Below are positions 16,061 to 23,905 of a stretch of 33,768 bases of DNA, piece by piece. The DNA comes from an uncultured Garciella sp. (GTDB taxonomy: Bacteria > Bacillota > Clostridia > Eubacteriales > Garciellaceae): positions 1-33,768 of the forward strand of contig USMD01000005.1 in the NCBI GenBank assembly GCA_900555725.1. Reading direction: 5' to 3'. Position 1 is the stretch's first letter; the number at the start of each line of letters is the position of its first letter. The notes under the pieces are model-generated. The model was not told where the DNA came from and made no database searches. It saw nothing but the letters and a program-made list of their open reading frames with translations. A program made the translations under genes and the position numbers.

Positions 16061-16408
16061 CTATTTACCTAATTTTTTAGCGATATTATTGTTGAGTTGC
16101 TCACGCCACTTGTCACGATAAGACTTTGCCCCTTCTTCACCTGCCAGTGCTGAACAAAATCCTTTGATATCGTCACCCAAAACCTCTTGGACACTCTGAT
16201 CGTCCGCCGCCGCTTCTTCGAGCAGACCAAGCACACCGTCAAGAATTGGCATGAGGTTGCGACCGGTGAAATCTGAGTGCGGCCAAAGATTGGCCTTAAT
16301 TTTTTCCCATGCCGCTTGATAATCTGCCGGCAGATTTTTGGCTCGCGATTCAAAAGTTTTCAATTCTTTCGTCATGTCGCTGCCTGTGATTTTTTCCCAA
16401 AAATCCAT
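16061..16408 (-). CDS. DUF1048 family protein (first copy)
   Basis: A 115-residue paralogue of the next gene: LKTFESRAKNLPADYQAAWE, KIKANLWPHS, then ILDGVLGLLEEAAADDQSVQ and VLGDDIKGFCSALAGEE. Its start codon shares one base with the padR stop, which indicates tight coupling to padR. The two DUF1048 copies probably work with the PadR/ABC exporter, but the mechanism is unknown. Confidence 0.85.
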   Translation of the reverse strand: MDFWEKITGSDMTKELKTFESRAKNLPADYQAAWEKIKANLWPHSDFTGRNLMPILDGVLGLLEEAAADDQSVQEVLGDDIKGFCSALAGEEGAKSYRDKWREQLNNNIAKKLGK

Positions 16409-16734
16409 TATTTTTTCTCCTTTAACTCGTTAATTTTTGATGATATGAACTCCCATTTTTCCCAAAACTTCCGCAGTTCCTCACGCCCCGCGTCGTTGAG
16501 CACGAAAAACTTCCGCGGCGGCCCCTTGTCGGAGGGCTTTTTTTCTATGTCCACGAGTTTATTCTTCTCAAGCCGCACCAAAATGGTGTAGACAGTTCCT
16601 TCCACAACATCTGTGAAGCCGAGAGCATTCAACCGTCGCGTGATTTCGTAGCCGTAGGTTTCTCCGCGGCTTATAATTTCAAGGACGCAACCCTCAAGCA
16701 CGCCCTTGAGCATTTCCGTTAGATTTTCCAGCAT
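16408..16734 (-). CDS. PadR-family transcriptional regulator
   Basis: A 108-residue winged-helix repressor. The PadR signature is CVLEIISRGETYGYEITRRL, followed by GTVYTILVRLEKNKLVDIEK and the wing PPRKFFVLNDAGREEL. It is the first gene of a five-gene operon and probably represses it in the absence of a drug, like LmrR-type PadR proteins. GGAGGG lies six bases before the start on the minus strand. Confidence 0.9.
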   Translation of the reverse strand: MLENLTEMLKGVLEGCVLEIISRGETYGYEITRRLNALGFTDVVEGTVYTILVRLEKNKLVDIEKKPSDKGPPRKFFVLNDAGREELRKFWEKWEFISSKINELKEKK

Positions 16735-16749
16735 AATCCCTCCTTTGCT

Positions 16750-16797
16750 ATTCTGTATGACTAATATTCTGTATTACTTACTACTGCTATATAGTAG
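16750..16797 (-). promoter_or_regulatory. padR promoter region with a direct repeat and a near palindrome
   Basis: Between the padR start and upstream DNA lie two copies of ATTCTGTATKACTWA (16750-16763 and 16766-16780), 16 bases apart. A near palindrome CTGCTAT/ATAGTAG lies at 16784-16797. On the minus strand this palindrome contains a -10-like TATATAG. PadR proteins usually bind their own promoter, so these repeats are candidate operators; this is inferred. Confidence 0.45.
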
Positions 16798-16984
16798 CAC
16801 GTAATAGTGCAGTTGTCAAGCAAAAAATAGGCCTGCAAAAGTAACTTCATGAGCCAGTTCTAAATGCCTTTATAGCACAACCTTAAGCTCTAAACTATAT
16901 TCAAAAAGAAGAGCAACAGCATGGGGAGCAAATCTTTAATTACATGCAAAGCAAAGGTATGTATAATCCTAAATAAAGGCGGGG

Positions 16985-17033
16985 AAAAATAACACCTAGT
17001 ACATCAATAAGTGATGAACTAGGTGTTATTTTT
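16985..17033. terminator. Strong bidirectional terminator
   Basis: AAAAATAACACCTAGT pairs perfectly with ACTAGGTGTTATTTTT, with an inner TCA/TGA pairing and a short loop. The A-run and T-run flanks make it suitable in both directions. It stands alone between padR and the P450 gene, so its own transcript source has probably been lost. No gene is seen in 16798-17083. Confidence 0.75.
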
Positions 17034-17101
17034 CATTTTAAAAGGGCAGTATTGCACTATATGTATTATTATATCAGTATGCTATGAAGGAGGTAGGAGT
17101 T

Positions 17102-18358
17102 GTGTCGGAAATCAGATCAATGCCTAAGGAAAAAGGAATAGAACAGGGATTAAGTATGTTGCAAGAAGGATATATGTATATTTCTAATCGGGCTCAAAAT
17201 TTTCAATCAGATGTATTTGAGACACGATTACTTGGGAAAAAAACTATCTGTATGGTGGGGAGAGAAGCAGCAAAGATATTTTATGATAAGGATAAATTTA
17301 CCCGAAAAGGTGCCGCTCCTAAACGTGCTCAAAAAACCTTGCTTGGAGAGGGTGGGGTGCAAATATTAGGTGGTCAGACTCATCTACATCGAAAAGCTAT
17401 GTTTATGCGTATGATGGAACCAGTTGCATTGCAAAGAATGAGAGAACTCATCAAACATGAGTGGGAAGTCGCTATTCTACACTGGATGAAAAAGAAAAAA
17501 GTAGTGCTTTATGAGGAATCCAAGAAACTATTAATGCGGGCCATATGTCAATGGGCGGGAGTACCACTTAAGGAAGATGAAATAAAAAAGTGGGCAGATA
17601 ATATGGCAGCTATGTTTGAAACTCCAATGACGATAGGGCTGGAACATCATAAAGGAAGAAAAGCTCGTCGCGAGTCCGAAAAATGGATTCGCGAAATGGT
17701 AGAAGATGTACGGGAGAAGAAACTCAGTCCTCCGGAAAATAGTGTACTTTATCAATTTTCATGACATAGGGATCTGGAGGGTAATCTATTGGACCCGCAA
17801 ATTGCAGCGGTAGAAGTATTAAATATCTTAAGACCTACCGTCGCAGTGGCAATCTATATTAATTTTATTGCAGTGAGTTTATATCACCACCCCGATGAGA
17901 AGAAAAAACTTGCCTCCAAGAATGGTAGGAACCTAGAAATGTTTGTACAAGAGGTGCGTCGTTTCTATCCTTTCTTTCCCTTTAATGGCGCTCGGGTAAA
18001 AGAGGATTTTATCTGGAAGGGATATAAGTTTAAAAAGGGTACTTTGACCCTATTGGATTTCTATGGCACTAATCATGATGCGAACCTATGGGAAAACCCA
18101 GAGTTATTCAAACCAGAACGTTTTGCTAAGTGGGATGAAGATCCTTTCACTCTAATTCCCCAGGGAGGTGGGGATCACCATACAGGGCACCGTTGTCCTG
18201 GAGAATGGATTACCTTAGATACTATGAAAATAAGCCTTGACTACCTAGCCAATGAAATTGCATATGAAGTACCTGATCAAGATCTCAGCTATAGCTTAGT
18301 AGATATCCCCAGTATTCCTAAAAGTAAATTCATTATGAAAAATGTACAACGTAAATGA
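17102..18358 (+). pseudogene. Cytochrome P450 peroxygenase of the CYP152 (fatty-acid hydroxylase) type, interrupted by one TGA
   Basis: CYP152 enzymes use hydrogen peroxide to hydroxylate fatty acids at the alpha or beta carbon. The frame codes for about 418 residues, the usual family length. It has the carboxylate-binding Arg-Pro in [24 protein letters not shown] (E-x-x-R helix), [14 protein letters not shown] and the heme loop [18 protein letters not shown] with the cysteine ligand. A single in-frame TGA at 17762-17764 (codon 221) stands where a tryptophan is plausible; both sides are otherwise clean and in the same frame. GTG 17102 is preferred as start because AAGGAGG (17087-17093) lies eight bases upstream and would overlap a start at ATG 17084. 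Confidence 0.8.
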
Positions 18359-18410
18359 CTCTTTATATTTGCAACGGTCTAAGACTTTTATTCCCTGTAC
18401 TTTTTAGAGG

Positions 18411-18698
18411 ATGAGAGATTTCTTTCATTTGAATAGGGAACACAATGAACTGAGATATCTGACACGGACAACTATTACAGTTGAGTTAGCCAAAGAAATC
18501 AATTTAAATATCATACAAGGAATCTATGATATATCACAATTCAATAAAAAATGGAGGTTTTCAGTAGAGACCAATGAAATGGAGAATGTAATGAATAAGT
18601 TAGCTTCTTTAGGAATCAAAAATCTAATTGCAGAACCTCCCACCTTGGAAGAATTATTTATGCGTCACTATGGTGATAAAATGAAGGGAAGGAGCTGA
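18411..18698 (+). pseudogene. C-terminal fragment of an ABC exporter ATP-binding protein
   Basis: The 95-residue frame resembles the accessory domain after the ATPase core of ABC-2 exporters. It has ELRYLTRTTITVELAKEI, IIQGIYDISQFNKKWRFSVE and the end PPTLEELFMRHYGD. Walker motifs are absent. A following frame at 18705 (MKGNHFVSSI) resembles the start of the cognate permease but soon degenerates, so a whole ABC exporter operon decayed here. Confidence 0.6.
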
Positions 18699-18750
18699 AA
18701 TGAAATGAAAGGGAATCATTTTGTTAGTAGTATTACAATAGTCTATTGTT

Positions 18751-18930
18751 TTACATCTTTTTTACCGATGAAAATTCAGAAAAGCATCCCGATACTAAAT
18801 CGTGAGTTAAGATTGCAAGCTCTTGGTAAGACATGGAAGTATCGGACTGAAACCAGTATTCTAGCAGTCCCAGTATACCAGAGGCAAGGAAAGTCAAGGG
18901 ATAGTTTAACTGTCCGTCGCTATTAGGCAT
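18751..18930 (-). pseudogene. C-terminal TetR-like fragment with its own ribosome binding site
   Basis: A 59-residue frame on the minus strand: MPNSDGQLNYPLTFLASGIL and GLLEYWFQSDTSMSYQELAI, ending FSSVKKM. The stretch F-ASGI-GLLEYWFQSD-S-S-QELA-LT resembles the last helices of TetR ligand-binding domains; compare VLSGCIGIIENWLFSD in the TetR protein at 25.7-26.3 kb. The HTH is missing. GGAGGAAAAAG lies directly before the ATG, perhaps by chance. Confidence 0.4.
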
Positions 18931-19095
18931 CTTTTTCCTCCAATAATAAATCTATTTTAACGAATATTATAACATATTAATAAAAGTAATAGTATATACT
19001 GATTATTTAACATTAAATCATAAAAAAGTGACCTGTGCAACATATAAGACAATGTAAAATATGCCATATATCAGGGTGGTGGGGAGGAAGTCGAA

Positions 19096-19323
19096 GTGCT
19101 TTGTCCCGGCAACATAAAAAAGCACTTGCAAACATCACCACTATTAGCAAAAAGGATTGCCTTAGAAATTGGTAAAGATGCTGATTATATTAATGCTGAA
19201 ATAATAGGCAAAGCTTCACGCTCAATAACTTTATTCCCAAATAAATGGGCTGACTTAGGTAACGAATATGAATTATTCCAAAATATAAAAAAGTTATGGC
19301 ATACTGTTGCATATTTTGAATAA
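19096..19323 (+). CDS. Hypothetical protein, possibly a fragment
   Basis: A GTG-started frame of 75 residues after GGGAGGAAG: MLCPGNIKKHLQTSPLLAKR, with DADYINAEIIGKASRSITLF and the end LFQNIKKLWHTVAYFE. Composition is like real protein, but I recognise no family. It may be a piece of a larger gene, as are its left neighbours. 18931-19095 and 19324-19538 hold no clear gene. Confidence 0.35.
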   Translation: MLCPGNIKKHLQTSPLLAKRIALEIGKDADYINAEIIGKASRSITLFPNKWADLGNEYELFQNIKKLWHTVAYFE

Positions 19324-19538
19324 CCCCAATAATAAAGGATAGGGTAGTACGGAAGAAAATATATATAACTAAATAATCTAGAATCACTATGGCGGTCAAA
19401 CTGGCCGCTAATCTTATATATACATGTCATTATTGATCGCTTACTACCTTTTAAATAATATATGTATTCATTTGGTCTACGGAGCGTGGATTATTTTCTG
19501 GAGTATCTACGTTTATAATAAAAATTGAGGTGAACATA

Positions 19539-19883
19539 ATGAATATAAAAAGAAAAAAAGAACTTTTGGAAGTCTATAAAAACAGACATCCTGAAATGGG
19601 CGTAATATCTTATTGTTGTAAAGAAACTGGCGAAGCATTTTTAGGTATCTCCAAAGATACAAAAGCGGATTTCAACAGCACTAGTGTTAAATTAGCAGCG
19701 AACTGGCACCCCAATAAACGATTACAGGAACTTTGGAACAAATATGGCCAAGAAAGCTTTAAACTATCAGTTATCAAAGTGTTAAAGTATGATGACCCAC
19801 ACGAAGATCATACAGCAGAATTAGAAAGCTTAAGAGAGCAGTGTTTAGCTGCTGATCCTAATGCAAGGAGGATATGGAGATGA
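19539..19883 (+). CDS. GIY-YIG nuclease-like family protein
   Basis: A 114-residue protein. MGVISYCCKETGEAFLGISK occupies the place of the GIY...YIG core, and KLAANWHPNKRLQELWNKYG matches the region of small Firmicute GIY-YIG proteins annotated as nuclease-like. The two tyrosines of GIY/YIG are changed (GVI, LGI), so nuclease activity is doubtful. ATG 19539 is preceded by GAGGTG at six bases. It ends directly at the start of the DUF6530-like gene (19881-19884) and is the first gene of the 19.5-22.4 kb cassette. Confidence 0.6.
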   Translation: MNIKRKKELLEVYKNRHPEMGVISYCCKETGEAFLGISKDTKADFNSTSVKLAANWHPNKRLQELWNKYGQESFKLSVIKVLKYDDPHEDHTAELESLREQCLAADPNARRIWR

Positions 19884-20345
19884 ATGAAAAAAATAGTTAT
19901 GATGTCAGACGGTTATGATCGCGTAGATGGAAGAAATGCATATCACTCTGACATCAAACGTTTAACTTTAGGGATGCCAATACTAGAAGAAAATAAAAAA
20001 ATACAAATTGCTGCACAGATTTGGAAATCTAATAAAGACGGCAAATTGATATTAGCGCAGGAGCTCTCTGTACATCAAGTATTTGACTTGATAATCTTTT
20101 TGTCCAGGACATTACTTTACTTCAAGGAGGCTTATCGGTTTCCGCTTTTATATGACCCGGAAAAACCAATCGTGGAACGTATTGGGGTACAAGGTGGTGT
20201 ACTACCCGTAGAGATTTGTATTGACAACCAAAACATCAATGAGGACATTAAAGCATTTGCTCAAAACCTGAATGATTTAGGAGAATTGATTGGAGAACGT
20301 GAGCGGGTACTTAGCCGCATTTTAGAAGAATTGGAGTGTTATTAA
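19884..20345 (+). CDS. DUF6530-like hypothetical protein
   Basis: A 153-residue cytoplasmic protein beginning MKKIVMMSDGYDRVDGRNAY. A central part, QIAAQIWKSNKDGKLILAQE followed by LSVHQVFDLIIFLSRTLLYF, and a helical C-terminus, LGELIGERERVLSRILEELE, are visible. From memory it resembles proteins called DUF6530 that sit beside MoxR ATPases; this is tentative. There is no gap to either neighbour: it abuts the upstream stop and lies one base before the MoxR gene. Confidence 0.6.
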   Translation: MKKIVMMSDGYDRVDGRNAYHSDIKRLTLGMPILEENKKIQIAAQIWKSNKDGKLILAQELSVHQVFDLIIFLSRTLLYFKEAYRFPLLYDPEKPIVERIGVQGGVLPVEICIDNQNINEDIKAFAQNLNDLGELIGERERVLSRILEELECY

Positions 20346-20346
20346 C

Positions 20347-21585
20347 ATGAAACAGACTTGTATTTTATCACCTGCCAGACAACTAACAGAAGATGAGCAA
20401 TCCCTTATCTGGCAAAAACCACCTTCACATATTGAAAGTGAGGCAGAAAAACGTATATATCAAGAAGTAGTAAGAAATTGGAAACGCGGTGAAATGAAAA
20501 TCAATACAATTTTGCTGGAAGGCGATGCAGGCTCAGGAAAAACCCAGCTTGCGAAGGCCCTCTCTGCTGATTTTAACTTACCTTATACCAAAGTAACCTG
20601 CTTTGCAGATATGGATAAATCCGACGTGCTGGGTTCTATTCTTCCAGTACTGTCAGAAAAAGATGATAAATCAGGTACGGTTGAATATCGGTATTATCCA
20701 TCAGAAATTGTCCGTGCTTATGAAAATGGATGGCTTTTGGAAATTCAAGAGCCGACAGTGATTCGGGATGCTGCTGTTTTGATGGCTCTAAACTCTGCAC
20801 TAGAACCGGATGGCAGCCTAAATTTACCAACTCGTATCGTACATCGGCATCCGGATTTTATTGCTGTTATTACAACAAACCGTGGCTACAATGGCTATCG
20901 TCCTTTAAATGAAGCTTTGCGTGATAGAGTGCAGCATGCCGAAAAACTAGACTTACCCCCCAAGGCAGTTATGATGGAACGAGCCGAAGCTAAGACCGGT
21001 TATCAGTCTGAAAATGTTCTTGCTCTTTTAGCCGAAACTATTATCTTGCTGGATGAAACAGCCTGGGCTAATGCAATCAAAGGTGTGGCCGGGATGCGCT
21101 CTTATATTTTTTGGGTTGATGCTGTTGCAAGTGGTGCATTAATACAGAATACCCTGTATCAGAAAGTGCTGTATAAAATAACCACAGATCCACAAGAGAT
21201 TGCCATTTTAGAACAGGCGCTGTCAAGCCATGGCTTGACAGATAAGCTTGCAGAATTGGATACTGTCTGTCATTCTCATTCAGATAGGGAGAATCCGGAA
21301 GTTATGGAACTTCATATTTCCGAAAACGGAGAATACTCTGCAGAAACAGATAAAGCTGATAAAAATGCAATCCGTCTGAGGAAATCAGCAGACAGTGAGG
21401 GACATTCCAATGAAAGCGATGAGAGCAATGAGAACAGTGCTGGTGAGTCGAGTAATGACAATGGAGAAAATGGTTCTCCGCTTTATCACGAACTGGATAA
21501 ACTTGTTACAAAAGAACAAAAAAAAAGAATTTCGCAAACAATTAAATATGGAAGCGCGGCAAAGTGCTCAAGGCAGTTGCCATGA
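20347..21585 (+). CDS. MoxR-type AAA ATPase (N-terminal part of a frame-interrupted AAA-VWA protein)
   Basis: An AAA+ ATPase of the MoxR kind, thought to act as a chaperone with a partner VWA protein. Walker A GDAGSGKT is at 59-66, a Walker B-like WLLEIQEP at 129-136 (lacking the usual LDE), sensor 1 VITTN at 174-178 and arginine finger LRDR at 191-194. Residues about 330-385 form a low-complexity Ser/Glu/Asn linker. The frame ends 20 codons after an A9 tract (21518-21526). One A fewer would join it to the VWA frame in a continuous 681-residue protein. It is therefore either a frameshifted gene or one read by slippage. Confidence 0.8.
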   Translation: MKQTCILSPARQLTEDEQSLIWQKPPSHIESEAEKRIYQEVVRNWKRGEMKINTILLEGDAGSGKTQLAKALSADFNLPYTKVTCFADMDKSDVLGSILPVLSEKDDKSGTVEYRYYPSEIVRAYENGWLLEIQEPTVIRDAAVLMALNSALEPDGSLNLPTRIVHRHPDFIAVITTNRGYNGYRPLNEALRDRVQHAEKLDLPPKAVMMERAEAKTGYQSENVLALLAETIILLDETAWANAIKGVAGMRSYIFWVDAVASGALIQNTLYQKVLYKITTDPQEIAILEQALSSHGLTDKLAELDTVCHSHSDRENPEVMELHISENGEYSAETDKADKNAIRLRKSADSEGHSNESDESNENSAGESSNDNGENGSPLYHELDKLVTKEQKKRISQTIKYGSAAKCSRQLP

Positions 21586-22393
21586 AGCAATCAAGCTTAT
21601 TGTTCACCGTCCAGAAGCTACCGCTCGAAATAGGGAAGAATATCACAAAATGGCTACTGCCTTGTTGCCAGTCATTCAGGAACTAATACGCAAAACAAAC
21701 CCACTTTTAGAACATGAAGTTTCCGCTGAATTTGCTAAATCTCAGCTTTATGGCACAAAATTCTGTGCAGATCAGGTAGCTTCTTTGGGTTTCCGCGTAT
21801 TTGCCCGCAAGCGTCCGCCTGGGGAAGAACCCTCTCTTGCCGTTGCTCTTAGGATTGATGAATCAGCGTCCATGTCAGCCTTTGGTCGCTTAGATGCAGC
21901 CAAACAGGCAGCCGTCGCTTTATATGAATTTTGTACTGGGTGTGGCATTCCAATAATGATTTACGGGGATACAGCAGACCGCTCCAAGCTGGAACAAATG
22001 TCCATTTATGCATATGTAGACTTTCAAAGCAAAGATGCAGGTGAAAAATATGCTCTTATGAACATTCAGGCTCGCAGCAATAATCGGGATGGTATGGCAT
22101 TACGTATTATTTCCGATAGATTGCTTAATGCACCGCAAAAAACTAAATTAGTAATCAGCATCAGCGACGGGCAGCCTAAGGCTATGCCCGATTACACAGG
22201 TGAAAAAGCAGCTTATGATATGAAAGATACTTTACAGGAATATAGACGAAAAGGCGTCCAATTCCTTGCTGCAGCTATTGGACAGGATAAAGAGGCAATC
22301 CGTGAACTTTACGGAGCTGAAAATACACTGGATATAACCGATTTGAAGCAGCTTCCAGCAAGATTGGTACAAATAATCGCAAGATTTCTATAA
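21548..22393 (+). CDS. VWA-domain protein, continuation of the MoxR frame
   Basis: Carries HEAIKLIVHRPEATARNREE and a helical region, then a von Willebrand A domain: RIDESASMSAFGRLDAAKQA is the DxSxS metal-ion site, SNNRDGMALRIISDRL supplies the second loop, and LVISISDGQPKAMPDY is the third motif with aspartate. The VWA core spans about 21845-22385. The frame is open upstream only inside the AAA gene, so its natural start is the A9 junction (from 21527). ATG 21548 is the first methionine after it and has no clear ribosome binding site. It is the predicted partner of the MoxR domain. Confidence 0.75.
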   Translation: MEARQSAQGSCHEAIKLIVHRPEATARNREEYHKMATALLPVIQELIRKTNPLLEHEVSAEFAKSQLYGTKFCADQVASLGFRVFARKRPPGEEPSLAVALRIDESASMSAFGRLDAAKQAAVALYEFCTGCGIPIMIYGDTADRSKLEQMSIYAYVDFQSKDAGEKYALMNIQARSNNRDGMALRIISDRLLNAPQKTKLVISISDGQPKAMPDYTGEKAAYDMKDTLQEYRRKGVQFLAAAIGQDKEAIRELYGAENTLDITDLKQLPARLVQIIARFL

Positions 22394-22426
22394 TATGTTA
22401 TACTAAACAGAAATAGAGGTGAAGAC

Positions 22427-23017
22427 ATGGATTGTGTGAAAATAGGCAAATTGATTGCCAAACTGCGAAAGGAAAAAAACCTTACACAGAAAAATATTGC
22501 AGATGCGTTGGGGATTCAAAGTAAAACGGTTTCTAAGTGGGAATGTGGTTTAGGGTGTCCAGATCTACCGCTATGGCCGGAACTATCTGCCATTTTGGGC
22601 GTTGATATGAAACAGATGATGGAGGGTGAAATTACGCCAAATAAGCCAGACAGCGGCAACATTGACAAAGTACGTTTTTATGTCTGCCCTTTCTGCGGAA
22701 ATATTCTTGTTAGCACAGGAAGTGCCTCTATTTTCTGTTGCGGAAGAAAATTAGAACGTATCTTACCTATGGATACACTTATTGCACCCAAAATCATAGT
22801 AGAGGAAATAGATGCTGATTACCTTGTCACCTTTGACCATCCAATGACCAAAGAACATTATCTTTCTTTTGTGGCCTATGTTAAAAGCGACAAAGTATTT
22901 CTGAATCGCTTGTATCCAGAACAAAGTCCAACTTGTAGGTTTCCTATAACTACTGGTGGCAAACTATATGTTTATTGTGTTAAACATGGTTTATTGGTAT
23001 ATCCAGATAATTTATAA
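22427..23017 (+). CDS. HTH (XRE) regulator fused to a desulfoferrodoxin-like iron domain
   Basis: A 196-residue protein. Residues 5-62 form an XRE helix-turn-helix (KLRKEKNLTQKNIADALGIQ, then SKTVSKWECGLGCPDL). Residues 84-110 have a desulforedoxin-like site, C87-x2-C90 and C104-C105. Residues 118-192 resemble superoxide reductase: DHPMTKEHYLSF gives H138 and H144, and YCVKHGLL gives C184 and H187. The first histidine of the usual five ligands (KHVP) is not seen. I infer a redox- or iron-sensing DNA-binding protein. It starts 33 bases after the VWA gene with GAGGTG before ATG 22427, so it may belong to the same operon. Confidence 0.8.
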   Translation: MDCVKIGKLIAKLRKEKNLTQKNIADALGIQSKTVSKWECGLGCPDLPLWPELSAILGVDMKQMMEGEITPNKPDSGNIDKVRFYVCPFCGNILVSTGSASIFCCGRKLERILPMDTLIAPKIIVEEIDADYLVTFDHPMTKEHYLSFVAYVKSDKVFLNRLYPEQSPTCRFPITTGGKLYVYCVKHGLLVYPDNL

Positions 23018-23362
23018 TGATGTCTAAAGCAGAGTTCGGTATTAACATAATTGATGTATATTTGAATTACATTATGGATCTAAAGAGAGCTATTATAGGA
23101 GATTTCTCTATATACAAGTTACAGTTTTATTCTATCATATAACATTGACAACAGAATGCCATAATTATAAGATGGAATAAGCTGAGATGAGTTTAGGTAT
23201 AGCCTTTTGTTTAGCTTTGGGAATAAATATGAGTGTCTTGAGCCTCTGAATGTGCGGGAGAGCTTTAGGGGAATTAAGAATATGTTATCTGTTTAGAATT
23301 AGAGATCGCGTATATAATTTGATAATATTGTAAATTAATTATAAAACAAATGGAGGTAACTT
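23018..23362. other. Gene-free stretch
   Basis: 345 bases without a credible frame. It contains AT-rich DNA with a TATATAATTTG box near 23310 that could serve the next gene. Nothing else is recognised. Confidence 0.5.
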
Positions 23363-23860
23363 ATGTATAAAGAACGTATTATAGAGCAAATGAAGGAAAT
23401 ATTTAAAGAAATTCCTTTCGGAATAGATCATACACTTAAAGTCCTTAAAAATGCTGAGGATATAATGGAAGGCGAAAATGTAGGTCATAAGGAAAGGGAG
23501 TTAATATCAATTGTAGCTGTATTTCATGATATCGGAGCAGTAGAAGCACAACGTAAGTATGGTTCTATAGAAGGAGCCTATCAGGAAAAAGAAGGTCCTG
23601 AAGTTGCAAGAAAGATATTAGAAAAGGAAGGTTTAAATTCAAAGGATATAGAAAGAATATGCTACATTATTGGCAACCATCATACTCCTTCTAAAATTGA
23701 TGGCCTTGATTTTCAAATACAATGGGAAGCAGATTTGCTAGAGAATTTAACAGTTATGGATAAACAAAAAGAACAACAAAAAATAAAAAAATGTATAGAT
23801 GATAATTTTAAAACAGCCACAGGAAAAAATATTGCTTATGAGCGTTTTATTTTAGGCTAG
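23363..23860 (+). CDS. HD-domain phosphohydrolase-like protein
   Basis: A 165-residue HD-superfamily protein. Metal-binding residues are H23 (GIDHTLKV), HD at 55-56 (VFHDIGA) and H106/H107 (GNHHT), with D124 in WEADLLENL, in normal order. Such proteins hydrolyse nucleotides or nucleotide phosphates; the substrate is unknown. GGAGGT lies before ATG 23363. It appears intact and monocistronic. Confidence 0.82.
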   Translation: MYKERIIEQMKEIFKEIPFGIDHTLKVLKNAEDIMEGENVGHKERELISIVAVFHDIGAVEAQRKYGSIEGAYQEKEGPEVARKILEKEGLNSKDIERICYIIGNHHTPSKIDGLDFQIQWEADLLENLTVMDKQKEQQKIKKCIDDNFKTATGKNIAYERFILG

Positions 23861-23905
23861 AAAATTTATGCTGCTGAAACTCATTATTGTAAGCCGTTAT
23901 GACAG

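Noticed and set aside
17762..17764. TGA in the P450 gene as selenocysteine
   Set aside because: No SECIS-like hairpin is evident after it, the position is not catalytic in the family and a Trp-to-stop change explains it more simply.
21395..21526. Treating the VWA frame as starting at 21395
   Set aside because: The first 44 codons lie inside the AAA linker in another frame and read as methionine-rich nonsense; real similarity begins at the A9 tract.
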